The notes beneath the pieces are model-generated. The model did not search any database, was not told the origin of the DNA, and saw only the letters and a program-made list of their open reading frames with translations. Source: Legionella saoudiensis (GTDB lineage Bacteria; Pseudomonadota; Gammaproteobacteria; Legionellales; Legionellaceae). Taken from it: a stretch of 64,000 bases of DNA. Below, piece by piece: positions 8,181-17,313 of the stretch (position 1 is the first letter of the stretch; every line of letters begins with the position of its first letter). The DNA lies in contig NZ_LN901321.1 of NCBI RefSeq assembly GCF_001465875.1, positions 218,689 through 282,688 on the forward strand. The letters run 5' to 3'. The position numbers were made by a program, and so were the translations under genes.

Positions 8181-9824
8181 CTACCAATTCCTGAATTTAT
8201 TTGGAGGACAATAAAGCCCCTGTGATATATCTACCAAATCATGGATGCTCTTGGCAGCAAGCAAGTCACGGTCCGCGTCTTTTAAGCTGATTTTTAAATC
8301 TTCTGGGCGTTGGATTACTCCCCGATTGCGCAGTTCATTAACCATCCCTTTATCTCGTTTTAACCCCATGGGGGTGTAGCCGGCAACGCCGCGAATTGCC
8401 TGTTCGCGCTCTTCTAAATTTTTACATAATAATAAGTTGGCAATACCTTCTTCGGTAACGACATGGGAAATATCATCCCCATAAATCATGACTGGGGGTA
8501 AGTCGGCTTGCATCTCTTGTTGTAGTTCCCAGGCATCAAGCTTTTCCACAAAAGTCGGTTTTCCTGCACTTTGGAAGGTTTCAACCATCTGAATCACCAG
8601 CTTACGGCCACGAGGTATCGCTTGCGGGTTATGGCGATTTTTTTCCTGTCCTGCTTTAAGCCATGCATAAGAGGAATGACGTCGTCCTAAAGAATCACAG
8701 CCCATATTGGGTGCTCCTCCAAAACCGGCAATACGCCCTTTGGTCGCGGTAGAGCTATTCGCTTGAGTATCCATTTGCAGTGTGGCGCCGATAAAGACAT
8801 CGCAAGCATAATGTCCGGCGAGTTGACCAAAAAGACGATTAGAGCGTAAAGAGCCATCACGGCCGGTAAAAAAAACTTGCGGGCGGGCACGCACGTACTC
8901 ATTCATGCCTACTTCACCCCCCACACAAAAAATAGACTCCACAAAGCCAGCCTCTATTGCAGGTATTAACGTCGGTAAGGGGTTAACCATCCAGTGTTTG
9001 CAAATGGCTCCTTTCAAGCCTAAGGATTGCGCGTATGTGGGGAGAATTAATTCGATGGCGCAGGTATTAAATCCCACGCCATGATTTAAACGATTGACCT
9101 GATAGGGTGCATAAATGCCTTTAATAACCATCATAGCCATGAGTATTTTTACTTCATCAATCAAGGCAGGATCGCGGGTAAATAGAGGTTCAATATAGGC
9201 AGGATTAGGCGCCTGCACTACAGCATCAATCCAACCACCAGGAATATCAATTCGGGGAAGGATATCGACTAACTCATTGACCTGAGCGATGACTAAACCA
9301 TTTTTAAATGCAGTTGCCTCCACGATACTTGGCGTTTCCTCGGTATTTGCTCCGGTATATAGATTACCTTGATGATCGGCCTTTTCTGCGGTAATTAGGG
9401 CTATATTGGGGGTTAAATCCATGGCATAACGCGCATAAAGCTCGTTGTAGGTATGGATATTGCCAATTTCTATTTGATTTCGTTGAATCATAATCGCCAG
9501 GCGTGTTGCTTGAGGACCGGCAAAAGAAAAATCGATTTTCGCGGCAATTTTACGCTCAAATAGATCCAAGTGCTCGGCAAGCGTTACTGCCGATTGGATC
9601 ATATGGAGGCCATATACTTTTTTAGGATTTATGGCGCAGAGGCTGCGAGCAAGAAAGTCGGCTTGTTTTTGGTTATCGCCTTCGAGACAAACTTTGTCGT
9701 AAGGTCTAATCGCGGCTTCTAATAAGGCTACAATGTCTTTTTCTAAGACGATTTTTCCATTTAAAAAAGGTGTAATATTTGCAAGCCGCTGCTCGTAATC
9801 TTGACGATCTTTAGTCCAATCCAT
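8181..9824 (-). CDS. mdcA: Malonate decarboxylase alpha subunit (acetyl-S-ACP:malonate ACP transferase)
   Basis: It exchanges acetyl for malonyl on the carrier thiol, the first half-reaction of malonate decarboxylation. The protein has 547 aa, normal for MdcA. Recognisable stretches include PYDKVCLEGDNQKQADFL, FCVGGEVGMNEYVRARP and GRIAGFGGAPNMGCDSLGRR. It is the first gene of the operon; the promoter should lie in 9825-9939, between it and the peptidase gene on the same strand. No malonate carrier or MdcR regulator adjoins it. Confidence 0.92.
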   Translation of the reverse strand: MDWTKDRQDYEQRLANITPFLNGKIVLEKDIVALLEAAIRPYDKVCLEGDNQKQADFLARSLCAINPKKVYGLHMIQSAVTLAEHLDLFERKIAAKIDFSFAGPQATRLAIMIQRNQIEIGNIHTYNELYARYAMDLTPNIALITAEKADHQGNLYTGANTEETPSIVEATAFKNGLVIAQVNELVDILPRIDIPGGWIDAVVQAPNPAYIEPLFTRDPALIDEVKILMAMMVIKGIYAPYQVNRLNHGVGFNTCAIELILPTYAQSLGLKGAICKHWMVNPLPTLIPAIEAGFVESIFCVGGEVGMNEYVRARPQVFFTGRDGSLRSNRLFGQLAGHYACDVFIGATLQMDTQANSSTATKGRIAGFGGAPNMGCDSLGRRHSSYAWLKAGQEKNRHNPQAIPRGRKLVIQMVETFQSAGKPTFVEKLDAWELQQEMQADLPPVMIYGDDISHVVTEEGIANLLLCKNLEEREQAIRGVAGYTPMGLKRDKGMVNELRNRGVIQRPEDLKISLKDADRDLLAAKSIHDLVDISQGLYCPPNKFRNW

Positions 9825-9939
9825 AGTGATCTCGATAGAGAGTGAATTTAATCCTTAATAGAATAAATGTAGCACAATTATGTTATCGACACTATGCCAT
9901 CGCGAATTGCCTCTATCGCTGCAGTCGCGATGACTTGCT

Positions 9940-11940
9940 CTATAATACAGAAGCCATGAAGGGCACAAAAATAGGCAGATTAGGCGAACCAAGCCCTACA
10001 ACATCATTCCAGTATTGGTTTTCATTCATTGTAAGTGAAGAGTCCCAATTGAATGTTACTTTACGATGAAACCAATAACTTTGGTCAAACAAAGTAAAGG
10101 CATAATTAGGAGCACCCGGTGGGTTAGGAACCGTACTATCAATAATGCGATGTGGAGGGGTGATAAAATTAAGACCTTGATTCTGTAGTAAAATAGGATC
10201 GAGGGCATATAGGTATTGAGCGGACAAACCTAGGGTTGGTTTACTTTGTAGCATGCGTGCCTGATTGACTAAGGTTAGCGTTGCTGAGTACAAGGGACAG
10301 GCAACGCTTGTTCCTCCAAAAATACAGCCATTTTCACAACCATTAGTATAATAAGCGATAATTCCCGTGTGAATATCGGCCAGCATAGCAATATCGGGAA
10401 CTGCACGCATGCCTCCATAACTACCAATAATCCCATAGCCTCCAGCAGTAAACCCTTGAAAGGTAGTGTTATTTTGCCATGCAGGTGCGCTATGAAGCTT
10501 GCTGATACCCCCGGTGCTCCCCGCATAAAACCCAGAGCTAGGGTAAGCACTTCCCCAGCCTGACTCAAAGGAGTAATTATAGCTTGTATCAACAAATAGG
10601 CTACTGCCACCCACCGCCGTTGCCTTGGCCGAACTTGCAGGATATTGTACTACGGGTGCAAAGCTGGATATGTGGCATGGCCATGAAGAGTGATAACTAC
10701 CATCCCCACAATCTGCTGAAGAAAAATTAACGCTTATACCGCTCATTGCTGCCTGCTGTAGTCTCGTTTCCAATACGGCATCAACGATTTCATCCTCACC
10801 CCAGCTATTCGATAACACATAAGCATTAGGATAACCTGCAAAGCTTACATTCCCACTGTTGAGAATAGTCGAAATAACGGTACTTAAATCTAAATTATTA
10901 TCTAAAACTAAAACAATATTCGCCTTTGGTGCAATGGTATGTGCGGAAGCAAGGTCTAAGGCAATCTCATCAGCCCATCCCTGATCTGCTTCATGATCAT
11001 TTGGAGCATAATGAGTTCCATCGGCCCGCGCTACTGTAAAATTGGCTGCTTGCCCGGGCGATGACGTGAATGCGAGAAGGGGAAGCTTATTTAAAGCGCT
11101 AAACTTATTCACATCAGCCAGTATGGTAGCAGGATCGTTAATTCCCCATGCATCGAGAATCACAATAGTCTGTCCTGTACCATCAAGCGTTTGCCCATTG
11201 ATTGCAGGAATCGCCGCCACATTATAAGTAGTTCGCAATTGAGCTCCAGTAAAACCATTCAATGAAGTGTCGGAGGGAAGGGCTTTGGGAGTAAACGAAT
11301 CCCAAGCTAAATTCGCTAGGGCCTTTTGATTGATTTCACGTATCTGAGGATTAAGCTGAGCTTGTGTTTGTCGTGGAATAGAAAGAACCATCTTGTGGAA
11401 GCGGGGAATATTATTTAAGCCCGCAATCCCAAGAACATAAGGGGCAATTTCCGAAGCAACTTTAGGTTCTGTTGCATTGGAATATACGGTTTTATTTTGA
11501 TAGCGGTAATTGTTTATTTTTACGTTAAAGGTTTTCTGGATTTGTGCCACTGTAGCCCTTAGCTGGATGCGTTCAGCAATAATCTTCGCCTGCATGCCTT
11601 GAGCAGCAAAATAATTTTTTACTAATGCGGCTGTCTTTGCGGTGGGGGCAAATTCAGCTTCATATTCTGCCGTGCTTAAATAGTGATGATAACGTGGGCT
11701 ATTGGCAGTATAAATTTCTTGATATAGTGCATCGAATTGTTCTTTATTGCGAATATTTAGATGAACCGTAAAATGGATTTCTTGGCTTAAACTTGCAGGC
11801 CCAATCAATTGCGCCTGATTTAACAATGTTAAACCAGGGCTTGATATGGCAATCGGTTCAACCGTTGAATAACTTGCGAAGGGTATTGCAAGGCTAATTA
11901 AGAGTAACTGGCTTAATCCCAGTTTTTTCATCTTTAACAT
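9940..11940 (-). CDS. Secreted S53 peptidase (sedolisin/kumamolisin type) with propeptide
   Basis: The 666-aa protein starts with a signal peptide (MKKLGLSQLLLISLAIPFAS). A pro-kumamolisin activation domain follows (about 45-190, with SPRYHHYLSTAEYEAEFAPT). The catalytic domain shows Glu325 and Asp329 in ADEIALDLASAH, the oxyanion Asp410 in NFSSADCGDG, and Ser545 in FGGTSVACPL. The C-terminal VVGLGSPNL suits the calcium site. These are the defining residues of acid-active serine-carboxyl peptidases. It would be exported and activated by removal of the propeptide. It lies 22 bases after the propeller gene, probably in one transcript. Confidence 0.9.
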   Translation of the reverse strand: MLKMKKLGLSQLLLISLAIPFASYSTVEPIAISSPGLTLLNQAQLIGPASLSQEIHFTVHLNIRNKEQFDALYQEIYTANSPRYHHYLSTAEYEAEFAPTAKTAALVKNYFAAQGMQAKIIAERIQLRATVAQIQKTFNVKINNYRYQNKTVYSNATEPKVASEIAPYVLGIAGLNNIPRFHKMVLSIPRQTQAQLNPQIREINQKALANLAWDSFTPKALPSDTSLNGFTGAQLRTTYNVAAIPAINGQTLDGTGQTIVILDAWGINDPATILADVNKFSALNKLPLLAFTSSPGQAANFTVARADGTHYAPNDHEADQGWADEIALDLASAHTIAPKANIVLVLDNNLDLSTVISTILNSGNVSFAGYPNAYVLSNSWGEDEIVDAVLETRLQQAAMSGISVNFSSADCGDGSYHSSWPCHISSFAPVVQYPASSAKATAVGGSSLFVDTSYNYSFESGWGSAYPSSGFYAGSTGGISKLHSAPAWQNNTTFQGFTAGGYGIIGSYGGMRAVPDIAMLADIHTGIIAYYTNGCENGCIFGGTSVACPLYSATLTLVNQARMLQSKPTLGLSAQYLYALDPILLQNQGLNFITPPHRIIDSTVPNPPGAPNYAFTLFDQSYWFHRKVTFNWDSSLTMNENQYWNDVVGLGSPNLPIFVPFMASVL

Positions 11941-11962
11941 GAGTCACACTCCATTGCAGGGG

Positions 11963-13120
11963 TTATGTCAATAGAAACACCGTGTTGATTAAGGTATTTG
12001 CTACAAATCCAAGACGAGTACCAAAGGTTAATGAGTACACATAACCAATTTGGCTGCCGGCAAAGCTTTGATTTCCATAGGAACTAATAAAAAAGCTGTA
12101 AACAGTTTGTGCAAAGGGCGACCAGCTACCACCACCTGTTAATGCTGTAGTGGCATAAACAAATTCATTTGCCGTACTTACATAGATGGTATTGGCAGAA
12201 ACATAAACTGTTTTTACCGCACTGCCGTCAGGCTGGCCATTAATAGCAGTCCAATTGAGGCCATAATTATTGGAATAATAAACATTCCCATTAGCACTTG
12301 CGGCATACAAGGAGTTTTCCGTTGCGAACACACCATTAACCGCGAAGCTAGGAGCCGGTGCATTGGTAGGAGTACAGGTTCCTGGCTTTGGTGAACACAG
12401 CAATACAGAGCCATTGGCACTTGCTACATACAAAATATTTGCGAAACTATAAAGACCATTAACGGCAAAACCAGGGGCTGGGTTTAGTTGAGGAGACCAA
12501 CTGATGCCATTATTTTGCGAGGCATAAATGATGCCATTAGCCGCTCCGGCATATAAGGTACTATTAGTCGCGAAGACGCTATTGATAGCGCTTCCACCCG
12601 CAGGAATAGTGGTAGCAACCCAACTGACTCCATTATCGGGCGAATAATAAACCTGCCCATTTTGAGTGCCCACATAGAGAAGACTAATCGCTGAAGTGGC
12701 CGTAATGTGCAAAGAATTGGCCATGCTTGGTTGATAACATTGGAGGGGATTAGGATTTCCATTAGGCCCCAATTGACATACTTGTGGACCACCTACTACA
12801 TAGGAAGATATTTGGCTGCCATTAATTTGTAGCGTTAGCGTACAAGATTGCTTTGCTCCCAGAGTAAACGCATTCGCACAATTACCCGGGGTCATTATTT
12901 GATTGATGCCCGTGATGGGTAACATCTTTAATGTATGCGTTTTAGTGGACATATTGGTAATGGTATATTGCACGAAAGCTGTACTGCTAATTGGTAGTTG
13001 AAACGTTGTCGGGGTAAGTGGTGAAAAGACAAATAGAGGGGTAGAGCTTGCTTGAACCAATAAAGGAAATAGGGAATAAATACAGCAAAGTACCCCTAAG
13101 AATAAATTATTTTTTTTCAT
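11963..13120 (-). CDS. Secreted beta-propeller protein with BNR-like repeats
   Basis: It is a 385-aa protein with a signal peptide (MKKNNLFLGVLCCIYSLFPL, cleaved near VQA-SS). An immunoglobulin-like segment with two Cys (about 30-110) follows. Five or more repeats of about 40 residues then follow the pattern LYVGTQNGQVYYSPDNGVSW (residues about 148 onward). This is the sialidase/Ycf48-type propeller repeat, with GxVYYSxDxGxxW in each blade. No catalytic residues were recognised. It precedes the S53 peptidase in the same orientation and may be a surface or binding partner, which is inference. Confidence 0.75.
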   Translation of the reverse strand: MKKNNLFLGVLCCIYSLFPLLVQASSTPLFVFSPLTPTTFQLPISSTAFVQYTITNMSTKTHTLKMLPITGINQIMTPGNCANAFTLGAKQSCTLTLQINGSQISSYVVGGPQVCQLGPNGNPNPLQCYQPSMANSLHITATSAISLLYVGTQNGQVYYSPDNGVSWVATTIPAGGSAINSVFATNSTLYAGAANGIIYASQNNGISWSPQLNPAPGFAVNGLYSFANILYVASANGSVLLCSPKPGTCTPTNAPAPSFAVNGVFATENSLYAASANGNVYYSNNYGLNWTAINGQPDGSAVKTVYVSANTIYVSTANEFVYATTALTGGGSWSPFAQTVYSFFISSYGNQSFAGSQIGYVYSLTFGTRLGFVANTLINTVFLLT

Positions 13121-13296
13121 AGCAAATCCTGTGCTACAAGTTAGTTGACGTTAAAGTTTTTTACCACTTAAACAGAAGAGCCAAGATTGTATCTTACATT
13201 TATGGAAATGTAAGGAAGAAAAATTTTATTTTTTAAAGGGTGAATGATTAAAAAATAGACTTTTAATGCCAACAAGAATCATTTGCATTTGAACCT

Positions 13297-14058
13297 ATGA
13301 GATTGTTACTATGCACATCCCTTTTATTCATTAATGGATTATTTATGAGAAATTTTGCGGGAGCGTTAACTAATGCAACTGGGGGCTTAGTGGATTTTTA
13401 TAATATTGGCGGACTGGCCATACAAAGGACTAAAAATTCATTATGGGGCTTATGGAAATATTATAGCTGGCGCGAGTTAGCTATACGTGCAAGCCTTTTA
13501 ACGGCTACGGTACTTTGTGCCGCAGTGGCCGCGAATACTTGTGATGATGATCAATGCTCCTCTATGCTAAGAGGGGCTGCCGGTGCTGCGGTTGGTTTTT
13601 TTGTAAGCCATGCTGCGGTAATGGTGCCTACAGTAAGAAGGCGTTTGCAATTAAAAAATAGTGCCTATGAATTGCAGGCTCAAACGAAAGAATTATTAGT
13701 TAAGTGGAAAACAAAAGAGGTTGAAAACACACAGGAGATAAACGATATTGCTGAGCACATTAACCAATTTTGCACCTACCTAAAAAACCTTGCTTTACCG
13801 GTTACGAAACGAGGAGAGGGGATAGTCAATTTAATAAAAATTAAGAGTGTTTCCCGAGCTACTTATGAGCAACTGAACCAATTGGTCACGGCGTTAGAAC
13901 ACAGTGATGAGCAGGGGCGTGTAGAGTTATTGCGAGAAGCTCAGCGTTTCTGGGCACAAGATCATCAAACCTTATTCAACGCGCTGAATCAAAAAGATAA
14001 GGTTCCGGCAAAAAATGATGAGCTAGAGGCAACCTATAAGAGCACCCCAAAAATATAA
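13297..14058 (+). CDS. Uncharacterised membrane-associated protein
   Basis: This 253-aa protein is not recognised. There are hydrophobic segments near residues 1-12, 66-82 (LLTATVLCAAVAANTC) and 92-110 (GAAGAAVGFFVSHAAVMV). A charged, helical C-terminal half (about 118-253) looks like coiled coil. It stands alone and ends in a strong hairpin terminator. Architecture and setting resemble many Legionella proteins of unknown function, some of which are secreted effectors, but nothing in the sequence proves secretion. Confidence 0.6.
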   Translation: MRLLLCTSLLFINGLFMRNFAGALTNATGGLVDFYNIGGLAIQRTKNSLWGLWKYYSWRELAIRASLLTATVLCAAVAANTCDDDQCSSMLRGAAGAAVGFFVSHAAVMVPTVRRRLQLKNSAYELQAQTKELLVKWKTKEVENTQEINDIAEHINQFCTYLKNLALPVTKRGEGIVNLIKIKSVSRATYEQLNQLVTALEHSDEQGRVELLREAQRFWAQDHQTLFNALNQKDKVPAKNDELEATYKSTPKI

Positions 14059-14067
14059 TTAGAGCTT

Positions 14068-14099
14068 GATCCCGTATTGGCATAGTGTAATACGGGATC
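14068..14099 (+). terminator. Hairpin terminator
   Basis: GATCCCGTATT (14068-14078) and AATACGGGATC (14089-14099) form a perfect 11-bp stem, 9 bases after the stop of the preceding gene. There is no long T-run. Confidence 0.7.
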
Positions 14100-14269
14100 G
14101 AGGCTAATTTATATAAACAATTGTATACCGTCTGCGATGCGAAAAATCTTTAAAACTCAGTATCTAAGAACAATCGCACTCTTCTTCGTCCAAGGAAAAC
14201 CCTAATAGATTTTCCCTGAAAATTGCACCAGTATTTTAGTGCTATTTTTATTTTAATTAAGGAAAAAAA

Positions 14270-14497
14270 ATGAGTAACAACATGGACAAAGACAAATTAC
14301 ATCAACATCATTCAAGTGCAGCACTACATCATAAAAAAGCAGCAGAGCTCCATGAGCAAGCGGCAAAACATCATCAATCTGGCGAACATGAAAAAGGTAA
14401 CCATTATGCGCATATGGCTCATGGTCATCATAAGCATGCCGCACATTATTCTTCAGAAGCTGCAAGACATGTTGCAGGCAATGGCAATAATAAATAA
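14270..14497 (+). CDS. Small histidine-rich protein
   Basis: This 75-aa protein contains 17 histidines, with clusters such as HQHHSSAALHHKKAAELH and HAHMAHGHHKHAAH-like stretches. Repeated AAELHEQAAKHH-type heptads suggest amphipathic helices with His on one face. AAGGAAA lies at the right distance before the ATG. Metal binding is plausible from composition only. It is followed by PRC-barrel and cold-shock genes, a grouping that suggests stress response. Confidence 0.75.
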   Translation: MSNNMDKDKLHQHHSSAALHHKKAAELHEQAAKHHQSGEHEKGNHYAHMAHGHHKHAAHYSSEAARHVAGNGNNK

Positions 14498-14623
14498 AAA
14501 ACGGGTGTAATTAGCCCTTTCCCCCTCATAAATGGTCCTGCTTGCTCTAATCACTTGTGGACAGCAGACCAATCATTAGGGCGGGATTCTTTACTGGCTA
14601 AATAATAATTAAGGAAGGGTAAG

Positions 14624-14965
14624 ATGCAAAACAGAGGGATTGTAAAGTCAGGTGAAATTGTTGGAGCAAAAGTGGTGAATCCAACGAATGAAAAATTAGG
14701 AGACATTGCAGAAGTAGTTATTGATAAACAATCAGGAGAAGTAAATTATTTAGTATTAGATTTCGGTGGTTTTTTGGGGTTCGGTAATAAATATTTTGCA
14801 GTGCCCTGGCAATTATTTTTATACAACGATAAAGAGGATTACTTCGTCCTCAACGTTGATAAAAATCGTTTGAAAAATGCTCCTGGATTTGACAAAGAAC
14901 ATTGGCCCAATTTTTCTGAGCCCGAATTTACCACCCTCATTACTAATTTTTACACGATTGAGTAA
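14624..14965 (+). CDS. PRC-barrel domain protein
   Basis: This 113-aa protein has the PRC-barrel fold signature near the N-terminus: GEIVGAKVVNPTNEKLGDIA followed by EVVIDKQSGEVNYLVLDFGG and KYFAVPWQLF. The domain occurs in stress-linked bacterial proteins, where it mediates protein or RNA contacts. AGGAAGGG precedes the ATG. It sits between the His-rich and cold-shock genes in the same orientation, so co-expression is likely. The specific role is unknown. Confidence 0.85.
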   Translation: MQNRGIVKSGEIVGAKVVNPTNEKLGDIAEVVIDKQSGEVNYLVLDFGGFLGFGNKYFAVPWQLFLYNDKEDYFVLNVDKNRLKNAPGFDKEHWPNFSEPEFTTLITNFYTIE

Positions 14966-15011
14966 TGCGAAAGAGTATGAGAATTAAATTATTAAGTAAG
15001 GAATAATGCTT

Positions 15012-15221
15012 ATGTCTGAGAAAATAAAAGGGACCGTTAAGTGGTTTAATGAACGTAAAGGTTTTGGATTTATTCAAAGTGAAGGAAAAGATTACTTTGT
15101 ACATTTTAGCTCCATTCAGGAAAGTGGTTTTAAAACGCTTCGCGAAGGAGAGCAGGTTCTTTTTAGATATGGAAGAGGGCAAAAAGGACTATGTGCAGAA
15201 GAGGTTCAAATTGTTCAATAG
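15012..15221 (+). CDS. Cold-shock family RNA-binding protein
   Basis: A single cold-shock domain of about 69 aa: [15 protein letters not shown] holds RNP1 and DYFVHFSSI holds RNP2. It binds single-stranded RNA or DNA and melts structure. Two ATGs are possible, 15006 and 15012; I chose 15012 because AAGGAA then lies at about 10 bases and the protein begins [11 protein letters not shown], like relatives. Confidence 0.92.
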   Translation: MSEKIKGTVKWFNERKGFGFIQSEGKDYFVHFSSIQESGFKTLREGEQVLFRYGRGQKGLCAEEVQIVQ

Positions 15222-15273
15222 TAATTAAGTAAATGGTAGAAGGATGATGATACAAAACCCAAGGAGGATTTTT

Positions 15274-15369
15274 ATGCATATAATTAACATGGTTTTCAAA
15301 ATCTGGTTATCCACGGAGAGGGTTTCCAATCTGTGTGATAATGAGTGCCGACAGAAGGAGAGGATATGA
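15274..15369 (+). CDS. 31-codon small ORF coupled to the downstream secreted protein
   Basis: An ATG at 15274 follows a near-perfect Shine-Dalgarno (AAGGAGG at 15261-15267). It opens a 31-aa frame, MHIINMVFKIWLSTERVSNL and then CDNECRQKERI. The stop (TGA, 15367-15369) overlaps the ATG of the next gene (15366) in ATATGA, so translation is likely coupled. It could be a leader peptide or a real microprotein. No homologue is known to me. Confidence 0.45.
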   Translation: MHIINMVFKIWLSTERVSNLCDNECRQKERI

Positions 15370-15683
15370 AAAAGTTAATTATAGGGTTTTGTCTCATGGG
15401 GTCTTCAGCAGTCTTTGCTGCTTCTAACATGATTACGGTGGCTGTAACAACTAATGATCCAACCTCGGCTGGAATTGGTTTTGCTGTTAATGGCAAAAAA
15501 ATAGGAGGCGCTGGTAAAAGTTATACAGGTAAAGGTCCAGCGAATAGTACTTACTCCTTTGGCTATAGAAGTCATTCTGCAGAAGGCAAAGATATTCCTT
15601 GTGGTTCTCATACTTTGACACGAGATAGCCAGGTATTCTTAATGGTGAAAGGAAATAAATGCCGAAGTATAGTGAGGCATTAA
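15366..15683 (+). CDS. Small secreted protein of unknown function
   Basis: From MKKLIIGFCLMGSSAVFAAS the protein is about 105 aa with a signal peptide cleaved near VFA-AS. The mature part is beta-rich (MITVAVTTNDPTSAGIGFAV) with two Cys (IPCGSHT and NKCRS) that could pair in the periplasm. AGGAGAGG precedes the ATG at 15366, which is a better start than 15345. It is coupled to the small ORF upstream and ends before a strong hairpin. The family is not recognised. Confidence 0.7.
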   Translation: MKKLIIGFCLMGSSAVFAASNMITVAVTTNDPTSAGIGFAVNGKKIGGAGKSYTGKGPANSTYSFGYRSHSAEGKDIPCGSHTLTRDSQVFLMVKGNKCRSIVRH

Positions 15684-15712
15684 ACTCCTCTAGGCAACAC
15701 ATTTGAATAAAA

Positions 15713-15746
15713 TATTGTCATTCCCGCCGATGTGGGAATGACAATA
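15713..15746 (+). terminator. Long hairpin terminator or palindromic repeat
   Basis: TATTGTCATTCCCGC (15713-15727) pairs with GTGGGAATGACAATA (15732-15746) over 15 bp, with one G-T pair and a 4-base loop. AAAAAG follows. The GTCATTCCCGC core is common in dispersed palindromic repeats, so it may be both a repeat and a terminator. Confidence 0.7.
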
Positions 15747-15835
15747 AAAAGAAAACTAATACGCTAGATTTTGATAGTTCCTCATGTACTCATAATTAAT
15801 AAATTCAAAAAATTTGTTTATTAGGTACACACTAC

Positions 15836-16687
15836 TCATATCCCATTTAACCAGTCCTTAATTAATTCAATTTCACCCCGTTTCATCAAGGATACAGGAT
15901 GACCAATGTCGGGAATGGTTATGGTTTTTAAGTTAGGTTGTAATTGCTGCATTTGAGCTACGGTTTCATCGGATAAAACATCCGATAATGCGGCATGCAA
16001 TAATAATACGGGGCATTGAACTTTGCTCCATAAAGCCCATAGCGGAATATTATTTTGGGCTGCTAAGATCACATTATCAATTATTTTAGGGTCGTAGGCT
16101 AATTGGTAATGCTTATTGGGGCTTTCCCATACTCCAGCAATAGCTAGTTGTTGCCATTGTTCTGGGCTTAATTGTGCAAAGCTTGGATAGATTTTTTTAA
16201 AATACGTTTCTACTTCCTCAAGCGTTTTAAAGGTGTGCTGGCTGCCTTCTTTGCCATAAGCAACGATTCGTTGTAGTGCTTTGGTGTCAACATAGGGGCC
16301 TATATCGTTCAGCACGAGTTTTTTAATTGGTGAATTATTCATTGCTGCCATGATCATGCCAATCATTCCCCCCATCGAGGTGCCAATGAAATCCACTTCA
16401 GTTACACCCAGTTGGGCTAATAAAATAGTAAGGTCTGCGATATAAGTCGGGGCAGAATAATCATTAGCATTTATTACCTTATCGCTTAAGCCGCGCCCTA
16501 CCATGTCGGGGCAAATCACGCGATAATGTTGAGAAAGCATTTGAGCTAAGTCATCAAAATCTCGAGCGTTACGAAAAAGGCCGTGAACACATAATAATAC
16601 TCTGGGGTTATTCGGATTTCCCCATTCATAATAATTCATCTGATGAAATGATTGGCTGTCTATTCCCATGACTTGATGTTTTTGCAT
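15836..16687 (-). CDS. Alpha/beta hydrolase
   Basis: This 283-aa protein has the alpha/beta-hydrolase fold. VLLCVHGLFRNARDFDDLA supplies the oxyanion HG motif. FIGTSMGGMIGM is the nucleophile elbow (Ser about 107), ALSDV is the likely acid region and DIGHPVSL holds the catalytic His. The substrate cannot be told. It is transcribed alone; upstream lies a 170-base spacer with a hairpin. Confidence 0.85.
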   Translation of the reverse strand: MQKHQVMGIDSQSFHQMNYYEWGNPNNPRVLLCVHGLFRNARDFDDLAQMLSQHYRVICPDMVGRGLSDKVINANDYSAPTYIADLTILLAQLGVTEVDFIGTSMGGMIGMIMAAMNNSPIKKLVLNDIGPYVDTKALQRIVAYGKEGSQHTFKTLEEVETYFKKIYPSFAQLSPEQWQQLAIAGVWESPNKHYQLAYDPKIIDNVILAAQNNIPLWALWSKVQCPVLLLHAALSDVLSDETVAQMQQLQPNLKTITIPDIGHPVSLMKRGEIELIKDWLNGI

Positions 16688-16755
16688 GAACGCATCGCTC
16701 CTTGTTACATTCTATGTTCTATATTATAGCCTTTGTAATACAAATTCGAACTCCC

Positions 16756-16792
16756 TTCGCGGGCGACATGAGATGTCTTCATCGCCCGGGGA
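16756..16792. repeat. GC-rich hairpin between genes
   Basis: CGGGCGA (16760-16766) pairs with TCGCCCG (16782-16788), and an inner GACAT/ATGTC stem (16765-16769 with 16773-16777) is an alternative. It lies after the GyrI-like gene on the minus strand and may end that transcript. There is no T-run. Confidence 0.35.
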
Positions 16793-16860
16793 AGAGATGC
16801 GAATCATATATATTGTTAAGCATGGGGGAGGGAGGGGCCTAAGTAAATTTAGGTTAATAG

Positions 16861-17313
16861 CTATTTGACCCCAATATAGATAGCCACCTCATCAGGACCC
16901 TTGTAGGCTTCAAAATCACTAATAAAGCTACGCTGAAACTCAGGGTTTCGGTCAAAATAATTCCAAATACGCTGCCAGGTTTCAATCACTGTCGCAGGCA
17001 TAGGACCTTTACCTTGAAAAACAAAATAGCTGCCCGCTTCAATCGTAACCGAATTCAACTGAGCAGGCGTTTCATCAGAGGGTATACCAACAGTAACCGT
17101 GTAAAGCCCATTGGCATCTGATTCATAGTCTGAATAAACGGCTACAAGGGTGGCATTAGCTGCTATACCACTAGAATGAACTTGCTGCCAAAGAGTGGGG
17201 AGTTTTGCGGTTTCTTCCGCAAACTCATTCCTATTTTGGGTTCGTGTACTTAGGCCGGTTACTCTAAAACTATTTACCTGTTTTAGGCTAGGTAGTATAG
17301 AGGACATATGCAT
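16861..17313 (-). CDS. GyrI-like / effector-binding domain protein
   Basis: This 150-aa stand-alone domain matches the ligand-binding module of AraC/BmrR-type activators and GyrI/SbmC: FRVTGLSTRTQNRNEF, LYTVTVGIPSDE, GSYFVFQGKGPMPATVIETW and a C-terminal EVAIYIGVK. It has no DNA-binding domain. It may sequester a small amphipathic compound. Its start overlaps the stop of the VOC gene by one base, so the two form an operon under the palindrome at 17755-17773. Confidence 0.8.
   Translation of the reverse strand: MHMSSILPSLKQVNSFRVTGLSTRTQNRNEFAEETAKLPTLWQQVHSSGIAANATLVAVYSDYESDANGLYTVTVGIPSDETPAQLNSVTIEAGSYFVFQGKGPMPATVIETWQRIWNYFDRNPEFQRSFISDFEAYKGPDEVAIYIGVK

Noticed and set aside
12214..12792. 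Two additional minus-strand frames inside the propeller gene
   Set aside because: They mirror the repetitive blades of the real gene in another frame and have no start signals.
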